From Sediminitomix flava (lineage in GTDB: Bacteria > Bacteroidota > Bacteroidia > Cytophagales > Flammeovirgaceae): a DNA stretch of 64,000 bases. Under the pieces are notes generated by a model that searched no databases, was not told the DNA's origin, and saw only the letters and a program-made list of their open reading frames with translations. The stretch's first letter is position 1. Every line of letters begins with the position of its first letter. Shown here piece after piece: positions 55,616 through 64,000 of the stretch. Location: positions 620,001 to 684,000 of the forward strand of contig NZ_QGDO01000001.1 of NCBI RefSeq assembly GCF_003149185.1, given 5' to 3'. The position numbers and the translations under genes were made by a program.

Positions 55616-56443
55616 ATGAAAGAATCTAGAAACTTAAAAAGAATTCAAGAAGCAAGAAATGGCATTCAACATATTGTAAACAGTGAAGTTAGAAACGAGC
55701 TGAAACCTATTGTTTTTTTTGATGCAGGAAAATTCAATAATACAGCAAATGGTTTCAAAATAGATAGTCATCCTCACTCTGGCATTGGAATCATCACTTA
55801 TTTTCATGGAACAGACCTTCATCACTCAGATAGTGGTCATAATAAAGGAATTATTCATGACGGAGGTGTGCAATGGATAAGAGCAGGTGGTGGAGTTTGG
55901 CACGAAGAAGCCTACAGAAGAAAACATGATGCCCCACTTTTAGGAAGTTGGAGTGGTTCTATTCATCAACTTTGGGTTCAGCTTCCTCCTGAGTTTGAAG
56001 AAAGCGATGTAGCCTACGCTAACTTAAAAAAAGAAGATATTCCTACAGTAGCCAATGTAAAAGTAATTGCAGGTGAGTACCAAGGTACAACAGGTCTATT
56101 CGACATTCCTTTAAACCTTACGTATTTAGATGTTTATTTGAATGAAGGAGAAGAATGGTCATTCAAAACACCCAAAGGACAAACTACAGGTTTCATTTAT
56201 ACCCGAGAAGGAGAACTAGCCTTAGGGAGCGATCTTATTGCAAATTCATCGATGGGAATTTTAGAAAATAACGAAGGTCATATAAAAGTACAGGCGCTAT
56301 CAAAAGAAAGTCATTTCATTCTTGTAACTGCAGAGCCTTCAAGTTTTCCAATACTCGCACAGGGTGGACAAATACATACCAATAGAGCTTCATTGGAACG
56401 AAGTTTAGTTAGAATTCAAGAATTAGGGCTAATTAATCATTAA
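55616..56443 (+). CDS. Second pirin family protein
   Basis: A 275-residue pirin, shorter and divergent from its neighbour: SHPHSGIGIITYF holds the two metal His, then GGVQWIRAGGGVWHEE and IHQLWVQLPPEFEE. The C-terminal cupin carries LNEGEEWSF and AQGGQIHTNRASL. The segment N-terminal to the cupin is shortened, starting with RNGIQHIVN. It is probably not a recent duplicate, because identity to the first pirin is confined to the motifs. It overlaps in function or forms a hetero-pair; neither can be told from sequence. Confidence 0.9.
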   Translation: MKESRNLKRIQEARNGIQHIVNSEVRNELKPIVFFDAGKFNNTANGFKIDSHPHSGIGIITYFHGTDLHHSDSGHNKGIIHDGGVQWIRAGGGVWHEEAYRRKHDAPLLGSWSGSIHQLWVQLPPEFEESDVAYANLKKEDIPTVANVKVIAGEYQGTTGLFDIPLNLTYLDVYLNEGEEWSFKTPKGQTTGFIYTREGELALGSDLIANSSMGILENNEGHIKVQALSKESHFILVTAEPSSFPILAQGGQIHTNRASLERSLVRIQELGLINH

Positions 56444-56451
56444 ATTGCATA

Positions 56452-57327
56452 ATGACTCCGAATGAAGATATTGTTTTTTTCAAAGGGGAAGATACTGGAA
56501 AAGGTCTTCCCTTTGGTATTGTAAACTCTGATAATTTACTGAGTGGAACAGGTATTTTCACGCCTTCACTCAGAGATTTTCATGTTATTTTTTGGTTTAA
56601 AAAAGGCTCAGGAAAATACTACATCGACTTTAAAGAGTATGAACTAAAACCCAATACACTGATCTTAGTACCCAGAGATCAAGTACACTATTTTGCACCA
56701 CTTAATCAGGAAGAATGTGAAATTGAGTCTATCGTATTTCATCCCGATTACTTGTACAGAAACGATAATGACATTCAGCATCTTTTCTACTTCACTGTTG
56801 CAGATCACATAGAGGGAAAACAAATTCTTACACTTGAAAAGGAAGAATGCGAACACCTCACAATATTAAGCACTCAGATGAAAGATGTGTACTACCATTG
56901 GGATAGAGAAAAAAGCGAACAAGCCTTTTATCATTGGCTATGCTTGTACCTTATTTATGTAGAAAGACTAGCTTCTGCCCAATTTGATACAGAAACCTTA
57001 GACGAGAATGCTAAACTACTTTTATCTTTCAATGAGCTTTTAGAAGCCAACTATAAAACAGAATACAAGGTGGAGTACTACATGGAAAAGCTCCAACTCA
57101 ATGTAAAGTCTTTCGCTAAACTTACTAAAGAACGCTACAAACTTTCCCCTAAAGCAGTCATTGATCAAAGAAGAATATTAGAAATCAAAAGGCTATTGAA
57201 AGGAACAGACACCCCTGTTAAGACAATCGCCTATGAACTTGGTTTTGACGAACCTACAAACATGGTGAAATACTTTAAAAAGCACACAGGCCTTACCCCA
57301 GTCGCATTTAGAACAGATAAAGCTTAA
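56452..57327 (+). CDS. AraC-family transcriptional regulator
   Basis: A 291-residue regulator. Residues 1-150 form a cupin-like sensing domain (FHVIFWFKKGSGKYYIDF, LILVPRDQVHYF). The C-terminal AraC/XylS DNA-binding domain, about 190-288, has two helix-turn-helix units: MEKLQLNVKSFAKLTKERY and IAYELGFDEPTNMVKYFKKHTGLTP. It starts 8 bp after the second pirin gene, so it is co-transcribed with the pirins and may control them. Confidence 0.95.
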   Translation: MTPNEDIVFFKGEDTGKGLPFGIVNSDNLLSGTGIFTPSLRDFHVIFWFKKGSGKYYIDFKEYELKPNTLILVPRDQVHYFAPLNQEECEIESIVFHPDYLYRNDNDIQHLFYFTVADHIEGKQILTLEKEECEHLTILSTQMKDVYYHWDREKSEQAFYHWLCLYLIYVERLASAQFDTETLDENAKLLLSFNELLEANYKTEYKVEYYMEKLQLNVKSFAKLTKERYKLSPKAVIDQRRILEIKRLLKGTDTPVKTIAYELGFDEPTNMVKYFKKHTGLTPVAFRTDKA

Positions 57328-57330
57328 TAA

Positions 57331-57363
57331 TACTTTTGCATTCTACGATAGTTTATATATTTG
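57331..57363 (+). promoter_or_regulatory. Two candidate -7 elements upstream of hydrolase
   Basis: TACTTTTG at 57331-57338 and TATATTTG at 57356-57363 both match TAnnTTTG and lie about 47-80 bases before the hydrolase ATG. They suggest separate transcription from the AraC gene. Confidence 0.4.
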
Positions 57364-57410
57364 CTAAATCTTAGATTTCAATACTTTTTAATACGACTAA
57401 CACTTTAAGG

Positions 57411-58385
57411 ATGAAAAAAATAACTTACTTGGTGGCCATTCTATTGGGAATCGCTGTTCTTTTCTATCTGATGCTTCCAAGGTTTTTATATTCAATGGTA
57501 ACAGAATTCGAGCCTTTTACCTTTGAAAAAGTATATTCAGACACCAGCCTAATTAGACATTTCGGCATCAAAAACCATAAGACACCAAAAGATTATGGCT
57601 ATGAGAATTCGGAAGATATTACTTTTTATTCTTTACTAGACAGTCAGAAACTTAGTGCATGGTATGTCCCTGCCAAAAAAGAATCAGATAGTACTTTATT
57701 CTTTATTCATGGAAGAACATCCAACCGATTAAAAACCATGAAGTACTTAGAAATGATGCGTGAAACACAGTTAGATACCCTTTATAATGTATTCATTGCT
57801 GACTTTAGAAATTCTGGTGAATCTGCAAATCAAGACTTGACAATCCAAAAAACATATATGGGATATAAGTTTGCTGAAGATTTGGCAGGAGGTATTGAAT
57901 ATTTGAAGAAAGAAAAGGGACAGAAAAAATTCACACTTTACGGCTTTTCGATGGGTGCTATGACCATATTCACCTATATCGGACGTGAAGACCTCAAACA
58001 TGACATTTCATCTATTGACAAGATCATTGTTGATAGTCCTTTATCAAATGTTCCAGCACTCATCCACGACCAATCTTCATCGATGCACGTGCCAGATGCC
58101 ATATTTGATGAAGCCATCGATTTGGTCAATCACGACATCAATGGTTACTTCAATAAATTGACCATGGCTGATCAACTAAAAGACTTTGATAAGCCGATAC
58201 TAGTTTTACAAAGTAAGACAGACCCTACTACCCCACTGAAATATACAGAATCCGAGTTGAAGAAAATGAAAGGAAAAAATATTCAAACTTGGATCGTAGA
58301 AGATGCAGGACACGTAAAGATGTATTCTAAACCAAAATACCACAAAGAGTACATTCAGCGTGTAAATACATTTTTAAGAAATTAA
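57411..58385 (+). CDS. Membrane-anchored alpha/beta hydrolase
   Basis: A 324-residue serine hydrolase with an uncleaved-looking N-terminal helix (about 4-23), so it is probably anchored in the inner membrane facing the periplasm. HG oxyanion site in FFIHGRTSN, nucleophile in YGFSMGAM, acid in LQSKTDPTTP and catalytic His in EDAGHVKMY. The layout resembles the DUF-type S9/S33 hydrolases of Bacteroidetes. The substrate is unknown. Confidence 0.87.
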   Translation: MKKITYLVAILLGIAVLFYLMLPRFLYSMVTEFEPFTFEKVYSDTSLIRHFGIKNHKTPKDYGYENSEDITFYSLLDSQKLSAWYVPAKKESDSTLFFIHGRTSNRLKTMKYLEMMRETQLDTLYNVFIADFRNSGESANQDLTIQKTYMGYKFAEDLAGGIEYLKKEKGQKKFTLYGFSMGAMTIFTYIGREDLKHDISSIDKIIVDSPLSNVPALIHDQSSSMHVPDAIFDEAIDLVNHDINGYFNKLTMADQLKDFDKPILVLQSKTDPTTPLKYTESELKKMKGKNIQTWIVEDAGHVKMYSKPKYHKEYIQRVNTFLRN

Positions 58386-58418
58386 TTGGAAAAAAATTCC
58401 GCTTAAGTATTCAAAATG

Positions 58419-58455
58419 AACCTCTTTCATCTACAATATGAAAGAGGTTTTTTTT
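58419..58455 (+). terminator. Terminator of hydrolase gene
   Basis: Perfect 12-bp stem AACCTCTTTCAT / ATGAAAGAGGTT with a 7-base loop and eight T. Confidence 0.93.
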
Positions 58456-58557
58456 CACTTTTTTCTCATAAAAGCGCTTGCATTTCTACATAATCCTTAA
58501 TTAACGATCTGTTTACAGGAAAAAAACATAAAAACTAATCGTTTTAATTATATAAGT

Positions 58558-58602
58558 CATACATTAGCGTATGTTTATTCGTCAGCACCCATATTAGCTG
58601 AC
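58558..58602 (+). promoter_or_regulatory. Two leader hairpins upstream of RRM gene
   Basis: CATAC-attagc-GTATG (58558-58573) and GTCAGC-n10-GCTGAC (58581-58602), 22 bases before the ATG. ATTAGC occurs in the first loop and again across the end of the second loop and its 3' arm. This fits a leader that controls expression of the RNA-binding protein. Confidence 0.5.
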
Positions 58603-58623
58603 ATTATAATTTTTATTTTCGTT

Positions 58624-58926
58624 ATGAATATTTTTGTTGCCAGATTAAATTACGCCACTAAAGAAGAAGATTTACGAGCTACTTTCGAAGCTTTTGGAGA
58701 GGTGAGTTCTGCTAAAATCATCATGGACAGAGAAACAAACCGTTCTAAAGGTTTCGGTTTTGTGGAAATGGCTGACGATGAAGCTGGAGAAATTGCTATC
58801 CAGAATTTGAATGATACTGAGCTTGACGGAAGAACTATTGTTGTTAAGAAGGCTGAGCCAAGAGAAAACAACCGTAGCAACAACCGTTACAACCGTGAAA
58901 ATTCTTGGAACAACGACAGATACTAA
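58624..58926 (+). CDS. RRM-type RNA-binding protein
   Basis: A 100-residue protein with one RNA recognition motif: RNP2 IFVARL (3-8) and RNP1 KGFGFVEM (about 42-49). The tail after residue 80 is rich in Asn and Arg (ENNRSNNRYNREN) and probably disordered. Such small glycine- or asparagine-tailed RRM proteins are common in Bacteroidetes, which often lack classical CspA/Hfq sets; they are thought to act as RNA chaperones. It is monocistronic with a structured leader. Confidence 0.95.
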   Translation: MNIFVARLNYATKEEDLRATFEAFGEVSSAKIIMDRETNRSKGFGFVEMADDEAGEIAIQNLNDTELDGRTIVVKKAEPRENNRSNNRYNRENSWNNDRY

Positions 58927-58979
58927 TATCTGCTTGTTCATTTAGATATGACATCTCTTTCTACTGATAGAGATATTTG

Positions 58980-59016
58980 GGCGATTCCAATTTTTGGAAT
59001 CGCCTTTTTATTTTTA
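58980..59016 (+). terminator. Terminator of RRM gene
   Basis: Perfect 11-bp stem GGCGATTCCAA / TTGGAATCGCC with loop TTT, followed by TTTTTATTTTT. Confidence 0.95.
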
Positions 59017-59099
59017 ATCGATCAAATAGCCCTTTTATCAACTATCAACGGATTTGAGTTTATCGAAATAGAAATACCATTCGTCGGATTATGAAAGCA

Positions 59100-59189
59100 C
59101 TTAGTAGAAGTAGCCGAACGACTTCTTCTTGGTCAAGGTTCTGTTGGTGTAATTCAAGAAACAACAGTACGACAACCTAAGAACCAAGA
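59100..59189 (+). promoter_or_regulatory. Conserved structured leader of first LruC gene
   Basis: CTTAGTAGAAGT begins exactly 110 bases before the ATG, followed at +16 by GAACG. A nested stem follows: TCTTGGT/ACCAAGA (59127-59133, 59183-59189), AGGTT/AACCT (59136-59140, 59174-59178) and CTGTTG/CAACAG (59141-59146, 59162-59167). Confidence 0.55.
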
Positions 59190-59209
59190 CTAAAACCTAA
59201 CTATATTCG

Positions 59210-60529
59210 ATGAGAAAATTAACTTATCTAGGCTTAATCTGTGCAACAACAACCTCACTCTTTTCTTGTACACAAGAAGAAAACATACCTACGCTTTCCA
59301 ACCAGAATAATGTAACTACAATTACAGAAATGAAAGATGTTCAGGTTCCAGAACAATTTTCATGGTCAGCAAGTCTTCCATTAGATTTGAACATTCAATT
59401 TCAGAATATTGGAGAAACAAACTTCAACTTAGAGAATGAGCTTGTTCTTCTGATGGATATGGATGGAAACCATCTTACTCAAGCTTTCATAAAAGATAAT
59501 ACAGTTTCATTTTCAGGAAAATTACCTCATTCCCTAAATAAACTACAGGTATATTTCCCCAAAACTCAGAATATCCTTGAGGTTTATCCTAATGAAGGTG
59601 ATGTATGGATGGAAGTAGCAGACCTTAGTACAAATGCCGTATTTGAAAATGAGTTTTTGTACATTGACGGTCTTAAGTACTTCGATTACCAAGCAAAAAG
59701 TAATGCTAGAGTACAAACAAGTGGAGACGCTGATAATGATGGCGTAGCAGATGAATTTGATTCATTTCCCAATGACCCCAACAAAGCCTTTAACGAAAGA
59801 TATCCACTATCAGGTTATCACTCAACATTATTTGAAGACCTTTGGCCATACCAAGGAGATTATGATTTCAACGATGTTGTTGTTTCTACGATCATCAATA
59901 CGATTAAAGATCCTCAAAATAATATAATCCAACTATCAGTAAGTATAGACATTGATGCTAACGGCGGAGACTTTAACTCAGATATCATGCTTCGTCTGCT
60001 AAAATCTGACAAGACATCATTCGGACAACAGATTATTTCAAGTGTAGGTGGTGCTGATGGTTTTGAGCCTGGTTTGCAGGAAGTATCAAGTAACCTCATA
60101 AAAGTGATTTCAAACAATCAAAACTTAGGTTACAAAAACAATGGAGATGGAGCGAATGGTGATATTGAAAATAAGAGTTTTTCAATCGTAATTGACCCTG
60201 CTTTAGAAATAAAGAGCATTGACCCTAATATATTTATCTGCCGCACTTTTGATCGTTCACATGAAATTCATGGCAGTGATTATCCAGCAACCGTTAGTTT
60301 CAATTCTGCTATGCTAAATACAGGAAATGACAATGGTAACTTTATGACATCTGATGGGTATCCATGGAGAATTGAAATTTTTTCAAGCACAAAATTCTAC
60401 CACCCAAAAGAAGGGGTAAGTATTGTCAACGCATATCCTGACTTTGCGAATTGGGTACAAAACAATAAACAAAGTTATACGGACTGGATGGAAACACCTC
60501 AAATGAGTAAAGTATTTGTTCAGGAATAG
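59210..60529 (+). CDS. LruC-domain lipoprotein, first copy
   Basis: A 439-residue lipoprotein: lipobox LFSC, followed by TQEEN, which fits surface export. Residues about 40-165 form a beta domain (VPEQFSWSASLPLDL, FPKTQNILEVYP). A calcium-binding thrombospondin-3-like repeat DADNDGVADEFDSFPNDPN precedes the LruC domain, which starts with FEDLWPYQGDYDFNDVVVS and runs to the end. LruC proteins are cell-surface lipoproteins of unknown role. The next gene is a longer tandem copy. Confidence 0.9.
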   Translation: MRKLTYLGLICATTTSLFSCTQEENIPTLSNQNNVTTITEMKDVQVPEQFSWSASLPLDLNIQFQNIGETNFNLENELVLLMDMDGNHLTQAFIKDNTVSFSGKLPHSLNKLQVYFPKTQNILEVYPNEGDVWMEVADLSTNAVFENEFLYIDGLKYFDYQAKSNARVQTSGDADNDGVADEFDSFPNDPNKAFNERYPLSGYHSTLFEDLWPYQGDYDFNDVVVSTIINTIKDPQNNIIQLSVSIDIDANGGDFNSDIMLRLLKSDKTSFGQQIISSVGGADGFEPGLQEVSSNLIKVISNNQNLGYKNNGDGANGDIENKSFSIVIDPALEIKSIDPNIFICRTFDRSHEIHGSDYPATVSFNSAMLNTGNDNGNFMTSDGYPWRIEIFSSTKFYHPKEGVSIVNAYPDFANWVQNNKQSYTDWMETPQMSKVFVQE

Positions 60530-60556
60530 AATCTATTCCATAGCTAATTAAGTCAG

Positions 60557-60591
60557 AAGCCCTTGTAATCGTGATTACAAGGGCTTTTTTT
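60557..60591 (+). terminator. Terminator of first LruC gene
   Basis: AAGCCCTTGTAATC / GATTACAAGGGCTT, 14-bp stem with a very short loop, followed by a T-run. Confidence 0.93.
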
Positions 60592-60685
60592 ATACATCAA
60601 ATTCAATTCTTAAGTCTCAAAAATGGATTTCCTACATGTGTAATTTTATCGAAATATCAGTACTGTTTATCGGGTAAAACTCCTG

Positions 60686-60776
60686 CTTAGTAGAAGTGCA
60701 TGAACGTAGCTTTCAAAGACAGGGTTCTACTGATGAATTAAGAAACAATACGACTTACACAACCTACACTAGAACC
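60686..60776 (+). promoter_or_regulatory. Conserved leader of second LruC gene
   Basis: CTTAGTAGAAGT begins exactly 110 bases before the ATG, with GAACG at +16, as in the first copy. AAGAAACAA lies at a similar place (60740). GGTTCTA (60723-60729) pairs with TAGAACC (60770-60776), ending 20 bases before the start, so a hairpin is kept although the sequence has drifted. Confidence 0.5.
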
Positions 60777-60795
60777 TAATACCAACTAGAAACTA

Positions 60796-62601
60796 ATGAG
60801 AATATTAACTTACCTAAGCTTTTTATGTGCTGCTTTATTTTCTTGTACGCAAGAAGAAAACGTTCCTACTCTTATTACACAACAGACTAATACAGGAACG
60901 ATAAGCACAATGAACGAACTTCAAGTTCCTGATCAATTTTCTTGGTCTGCGAGCCTTCCTCTTGATCTAACCGTAGAATTTCAAAATATTGGTGAGACCA
61001 ATTTCAACCTAGAAAATGAATTGGTACTGCTTTTAGATATGGAAGGAAATCAACTGACGCAAGCACTTATAAAAAACAATAGTGTTTCTTTTACTGGAAA
61101 ACTTCCGCATACTTTAAGCAAGCTTCAAATCTACTTCCCAAAAACTCAAAATGTATTGGAAGTACTTCCTGATGAAGGTGATATTTTTATGGAGGTCGCA
61201 ACTTTTAGTCCTTCAGATATTCTGGAAATAGACAATCAATATCCATTCATTAATGGATTGAAGTACTTGGCACTTGATGTAGAAAAAAACTCGAATAGCA
61301 ATAAGAGAGTCCAATCAACGAACTTACTTCAAGATGGCACTTTAGATGGTAGCCTTACGGTACTACCCAATGATAACTGGTGGCCGCACTTCCTATTAAA
61401 TGAAGGTGGATGGTATACATCATCAAGATCAAACTATCAAGCAATACACGGAACTGAAAGTAATAATCAATTTGCAGAGCCTCTTGAAACACACTTACTA
61501 CTAGGTCAAACTATTGATATTTCGGCAGGTGGTGAATATGAACTTTCAGCTGATATCAAACATATGCATCTGTATTTTCACATCATGTATTATTCAGGCG
61601 CTGAAACTGTAGGAAGCAGTAATGTTATTTCTCAAGATCAAAGAACACATGCTAATGGTTCTCATCATTGGAAAAATAAATCATTTTCATTCACACCTCC
61701 TCAAGGGGCTACTAAAGCTACAATTTATATTTCGGGTTATGACCAAGGAAATGGCTCTGCTAAAATAGATAACATTACATTGACGGGCACAGTTTTAGAC
61801 AGCGATAATGATGGAGTAAATGATGATATCGATATCTATCCGAATGATGCTACAAAAGCTTTCTTTGAGAGATATCCTGCAGAAGGTTATAGATCTGTTC
61901 TTTTTGAAGATTTATGGCCTTACCAAGGAGATTATGATTTTAATGATGTAGTGGTTTCCACAATAGTGAACACCATTAAAAATGCAGATAATAATATTGT
62001 ACACCTATCAATTAGTATGGACATAGATGCAAATGGAGGAGACTTCAATTCAGATGTAATGATCCGACTTTTGAAAGCTGATAAAACTCCATTTGAACAA
62101 CAAATTATAACGAGTGTAGGTGGAGCAAATGGCTATGAACCTGGTACGGAAGAAATTTCAAGTAACCTTATCAAGGTAATATCAAATAATCAGAAATTAG
62201 GTTATAAAAATAATGGAGATGGAGCAAATGGAGATGTTCAGAATAAAAGGTTTTCTATTGTTATTGATCCTGCATTGGAGATAAAAAACATTGATCCAGA
62301 AATCTTTATCTGTCGTACTTTTGATCGATCTCATGAAATTCATGGAGATGGATACCCTGTAACATCAAACTTTAATTCAGCAATGCAAAATACAGGACAT
62401 GACGGTGGAAACTTTATGACTTCAGAAGGCTACCCTTGGAGACTTGAGATATTTTCAAGTACAAAGTTCGACCATCCTAAAGAAGGTGTGAGCATCATCA
62501 ATGCCTATCCACAATTTGCCAATTGGGTACAAAACAACAAACAAAGTTATACGGATTGGATGGAGACTCCTTTAGAAAGTAAAGTCTTTGATATGGACTA
62601 A
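60796..62601 (+). CDS. LruC-domain lipoprotein, second copy with inserted domain
   Basis: A 601-residue paralogue of the preceding gene; the N-terminal part and the LruC domain align closely (DFNDVVVST, NNGDGANGD, FICRTFDRSHEIHG). Lipobox ALFSC then TQEEN. Between the two shared parts, about residues 175-333, sits an extra beta-sandwich with aromatic residues (NDNWWPHF, GGWYTSS) and a KIDNITLTGT end, like a carbohydrate-binding module. The calcium-type repeat DSDNDGVNDDIDIYPND follows it. A domain gain after duplication, or loss from the first copy, would explain this. Confidence 0.9.
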   Translation: MRILTYLSFLCAALFSCTQEENVPTLITQQTNTGTISTMNELQVPDQFSWSASLPLDLTVEFQNIGETNFNLENELVLLLDMEGNQLTQALIKNNSVSFTGKLPHTLSKLQIYFPKTQNVLEVLPDEGDIFMEVATFSPSDILEIDNQYPFINGLKYLALDVEKNSNSNKRVQSTNLLQDGTLDGSLTVLPNDNWWPHFLLNEGGWYTSSRSNYQAIHGTESNNQFAEPLETHLLLGQTIDISAGGEYELSADIKHMHLYFHIMYYSGAETVGSSNVISQDQRTHANGSHHWKNKSFSFTPPQGATKATIYISGYDQGNGSAKIDNITLTGTVLDSDNDGVNDDIDIYPNDATKAFFERYPAEGYRSVLFEDLWPYQGDYDFNDVVVSTIVNTIKNADNNIVHLSISMDIDANGGDFNSDVMIRLLKADKTPFEQQIITSVGGANGYEPGTEEISSNLIKVISNNQKLGYKNNGDGANGDVQNKRFSIVIDPALEIKNIDPEIFICRTFDRSHEIHGDGYPVTSNFNSAMQNTGHDGGNFMTSEGYPWRLEIFSSTKFDHPKEGVSIINAYPQFANWVQNNKQSYTDWMETPLESKVFDMD

Positions 62602-62905
62602 AATAGAACTTCAATCCTAAAGTCTCATTGTGAGATACCTTAGTCAATAGATTAAAAATAAAGAACCTTTTAGAAGATGATAACATCCTACAAAAGGTTC
62701 TTATTTGTTTGTCAGCTTTGTTATTTCAGAAAAATAGTTTGATAGTCAAAAGTAAATTTCCAACTAAAAAATTCGCAAATACCGATCAATCCCCTACTCA
62801 ATTCAGAACTTTAATTCGATAACCGCTCATAATTATCTTGTTCTAAACAACTCACTTTTGACCTATCAATACTTATCTTTCTTCCTATTTATACAGATAC
62901 TATTA
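62602..62905. other. Intergenic region between convergent genes
   Basis: About 300 bases with a terminator near its left end; nothing else recognisable. Confidence 0.4.
62661..62712. terminator. Bidirectional terminator after second LruC gene
   Basis: AAGAACCTTTT / AAAAGGTTCTT, 11 bp with a 20-base loop, T-rich on both strands. It may also serve the SusD gene converging from the right, although it is 200 bp away. Confidence 0.8.
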
Positions 62906-64000
62906 CTACCAGTTCGGATTCTGAGTAAGATTAGTAGCCGCCACTAACTCTGATTGAGGGATTGGCCATAAAGCATGTTTAGCCTGATATCCCAAATCAC
63001 CTAACTCTCTTTCTGCTAACCCCCATCTCTTTAAGTCTACATATCTCTGTCCTTCAAAAGCAAGTTCAAGGAAACGCTCTTTTACAATGGCTTCAAACAA
63101 ATCGTTGCCAGTTACTCCCATCAGAGGAGTCAATGAAACTCTTTCTCTTACTTTATTCAATTCAACCAAGGCTTGTGCATCATTCCCAGATTTATGGTAA
63201 GCCTCTGCCGCCATAAGTAATACATCAGAAAAGCGAAGCAATCTCCAGTTTGAACCATAGTTTAATGCCGTTTCTCCATTAGTACTGGTCTCATCTAAAT
63301 AAGTACCAAACTTAGCTCTGAAGAAGCCTTCAAAATCATGGAATTCACTAAAATCAGGTGTTACAAGTTCATCCTCTGCTACTCCTGCATCTCTTTGTGC
63401 TTGCAAGTCTGAATCAATAAATTCTTGAGCGGTAATAATTACAGCAGATCGTCTTACTACATCACCTTCTGCTTCATAAGCATCGTAAAGTTTCGGACTT
63501 GGCAACAAGAATCCCCAGCCATCCAACATATCTAAATCAACAACAGCTCCAGCTCTTGGCCCCATCAATTGTGTATGGATATTAGATTGTGCTCTTTGTC
63601 CCCAAGGGAAATTCCCCCAGTTATACGCTTGAGAATTAGAATATGAACCCTCAAGAATTGACTCTACTCCAAACTCGCCTTCTGTACTAAAAACAGTTGC
63701 ATAATCCATCTCCAACTGATATTCTCCAGAAGAAATTACAGAAGCAAATGTACTTGCTGCCTCGCTATATTTCTCTTGGAAAAGGTAAGCCTTTCCTAGT
63801 AAAGTTTGTGCTGTTCCTTTAGAAATACGGAATTGATCAGCAGAAGAATACTCACTTTTTAGAGGCAAATCCGCAATTGCTTCCGTTAAATCTTTTTCAA
63901 TTTGTTGATAAACTTCAGCCGCGGGTGTTCTTGCTTGGTTATACTCAGAAACGATAAGTTCCTCAAGCACCAAAGGAACATCTCCCCAAAGAGAAACCAA
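62906..64000 (-). CDS. SusD/RagB-family lipoprotein, C-terminal part (cut by window edge)
   Basis: The last 364 or so residues of a SusD protein; the frame is open to the edge, so its start lies outside. Typical parts: PLVLEE, the TPR helices GTAQTLLGKAYLFQEKYSEAASTF, SDVLLMAAEAYHKSGN, ERFLELAFEGQRYVDLKRWG and the end ALWPIPQSELVAATNLTQNPNW. A susC gene should lie further right on the same strand. It belongs to a second nutrient-uptake locus. Confidence 0.93.
   Translation of the reverse strand: MVSLWGDVPLVLEELIVSEYNQARTPAAEVYQQIEKDLTEAIADLPLKSEYSSADQFRISKGTAQTLLGKAYLFQEKYSEAASTFASVISSGEYQLEMDYATVFSTEGEFGVESILEGSYSNSQAYNWGNFPWGQRAQSNIHTQLMGPRAGAVVDLDMLDGWGFLLPSPKLYDAYEAEGDVVRRSAVIITAQEFIDSDLQAQRDAGVAEDELVTPDFSEFHDFEGFFRAKFGTYLDETSTNGETALNYGSNWRLLRFSDVLLMAAEAYHKSGNDAQALVELNKVRERVSLTPLMGVTGNDLFEAIVKERFLELAFEGQRYVDLKRWGLAERELGDLGYQAKHALWPIPQSELVAATNLTQNPNW

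Noticed and set aside
62906-64000. Shortened SusD protein as a pseudogene
   Set aside because: The frame is open up to the window edge, so the missing N-terminus is due to the cut and not to a mutation.
1-64000. CRISPR arrays, tRNA/rRNA genes, insertion sequences, prophage genes
   Set aside because: No regularly spaced repeats, no tRNA or rRNA-like stretch, and no transposase, integrase or phage protein among the frames.

Overview
The window looks like a chromosomal segment of a marine-type Bacteroidetes bacterium, most likely order Cytophagales and close to Flammeovirgaceae. Evidence: low G+C; SusC/SusD pairs; PorX and proteins with C-terminal type IX secretion (T9SS) signals; many lipoproteins with short lipoboxes; start sites without clear Shine-Dalgarno sequences; and several TAnnTTTG-type -7 elements. 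The genus is an inference. I saw no rRNA, tRNA, CRISPR array, prophage or insertion sequence.

1-15.6 kb is mostly housekeeping and regulation: the tail of a NuoJ-like gene, a SAM methyltransferase, a T9SS-type secreted protein, a membrane protein, porX, grpE-dnaJ, an M20 amidohydrolase, hisI, lysA, a membrane SpoIIE-type phosphatase, ispF, a PAP2-like membrane protein and rpoN. 16-22 kb holds an alpha/beta hydrolase, a YigZ-like protein, a histidine phosphatase, an M1 metallopeptidase preceded by four small inverted repeats, and an MscS channel.

22.1-25.3 kb is a tight three-gene operon: lipoprotein cyanophycinase, YfcC-type carrier and isoaspartyl peptidase. It is a plausible route for using cyanophycin or beta-aspartyl dipeptides. 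Next comes a 1.2 kb gap without a gene but with several hairpins, an internal imperfect repeat and an orphan terminator (candidate non-coding RNA), then a 2648-residue PKD-repeat protein with a gliding/T9SS type B C-terminus. An arginine decarboxylase follows, with a bulged 12-bp inverted repeat just upstream of its putative promoter.

36.4-48.4 kb is nutrient uptake: a SusC/SusD pair with a six-hairpin glycosidase lipoprotein, then a TonB-dependent receptor paired with a beta-helix-like lipoprotein. 49.7-53.3 kb is a signalling operon (membrane histidine kinase, single-domain receiver, receiver-SpoIIE phosphatase). A multi-pass TonB, a two-pirin/AraC operon, a hydrolase and an RRM RNA-binding protein follow.

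59.2-62.6 kb holds two tandem LruC-domain lipoproteins whose leaders share a 12-base motif exactly 110 bases before each start codon. The window ends inside a reverse-strand SusD gene. Nearly every transcription unit ends in a clear hairpin plus T-run, which allows confident operon boundaries.
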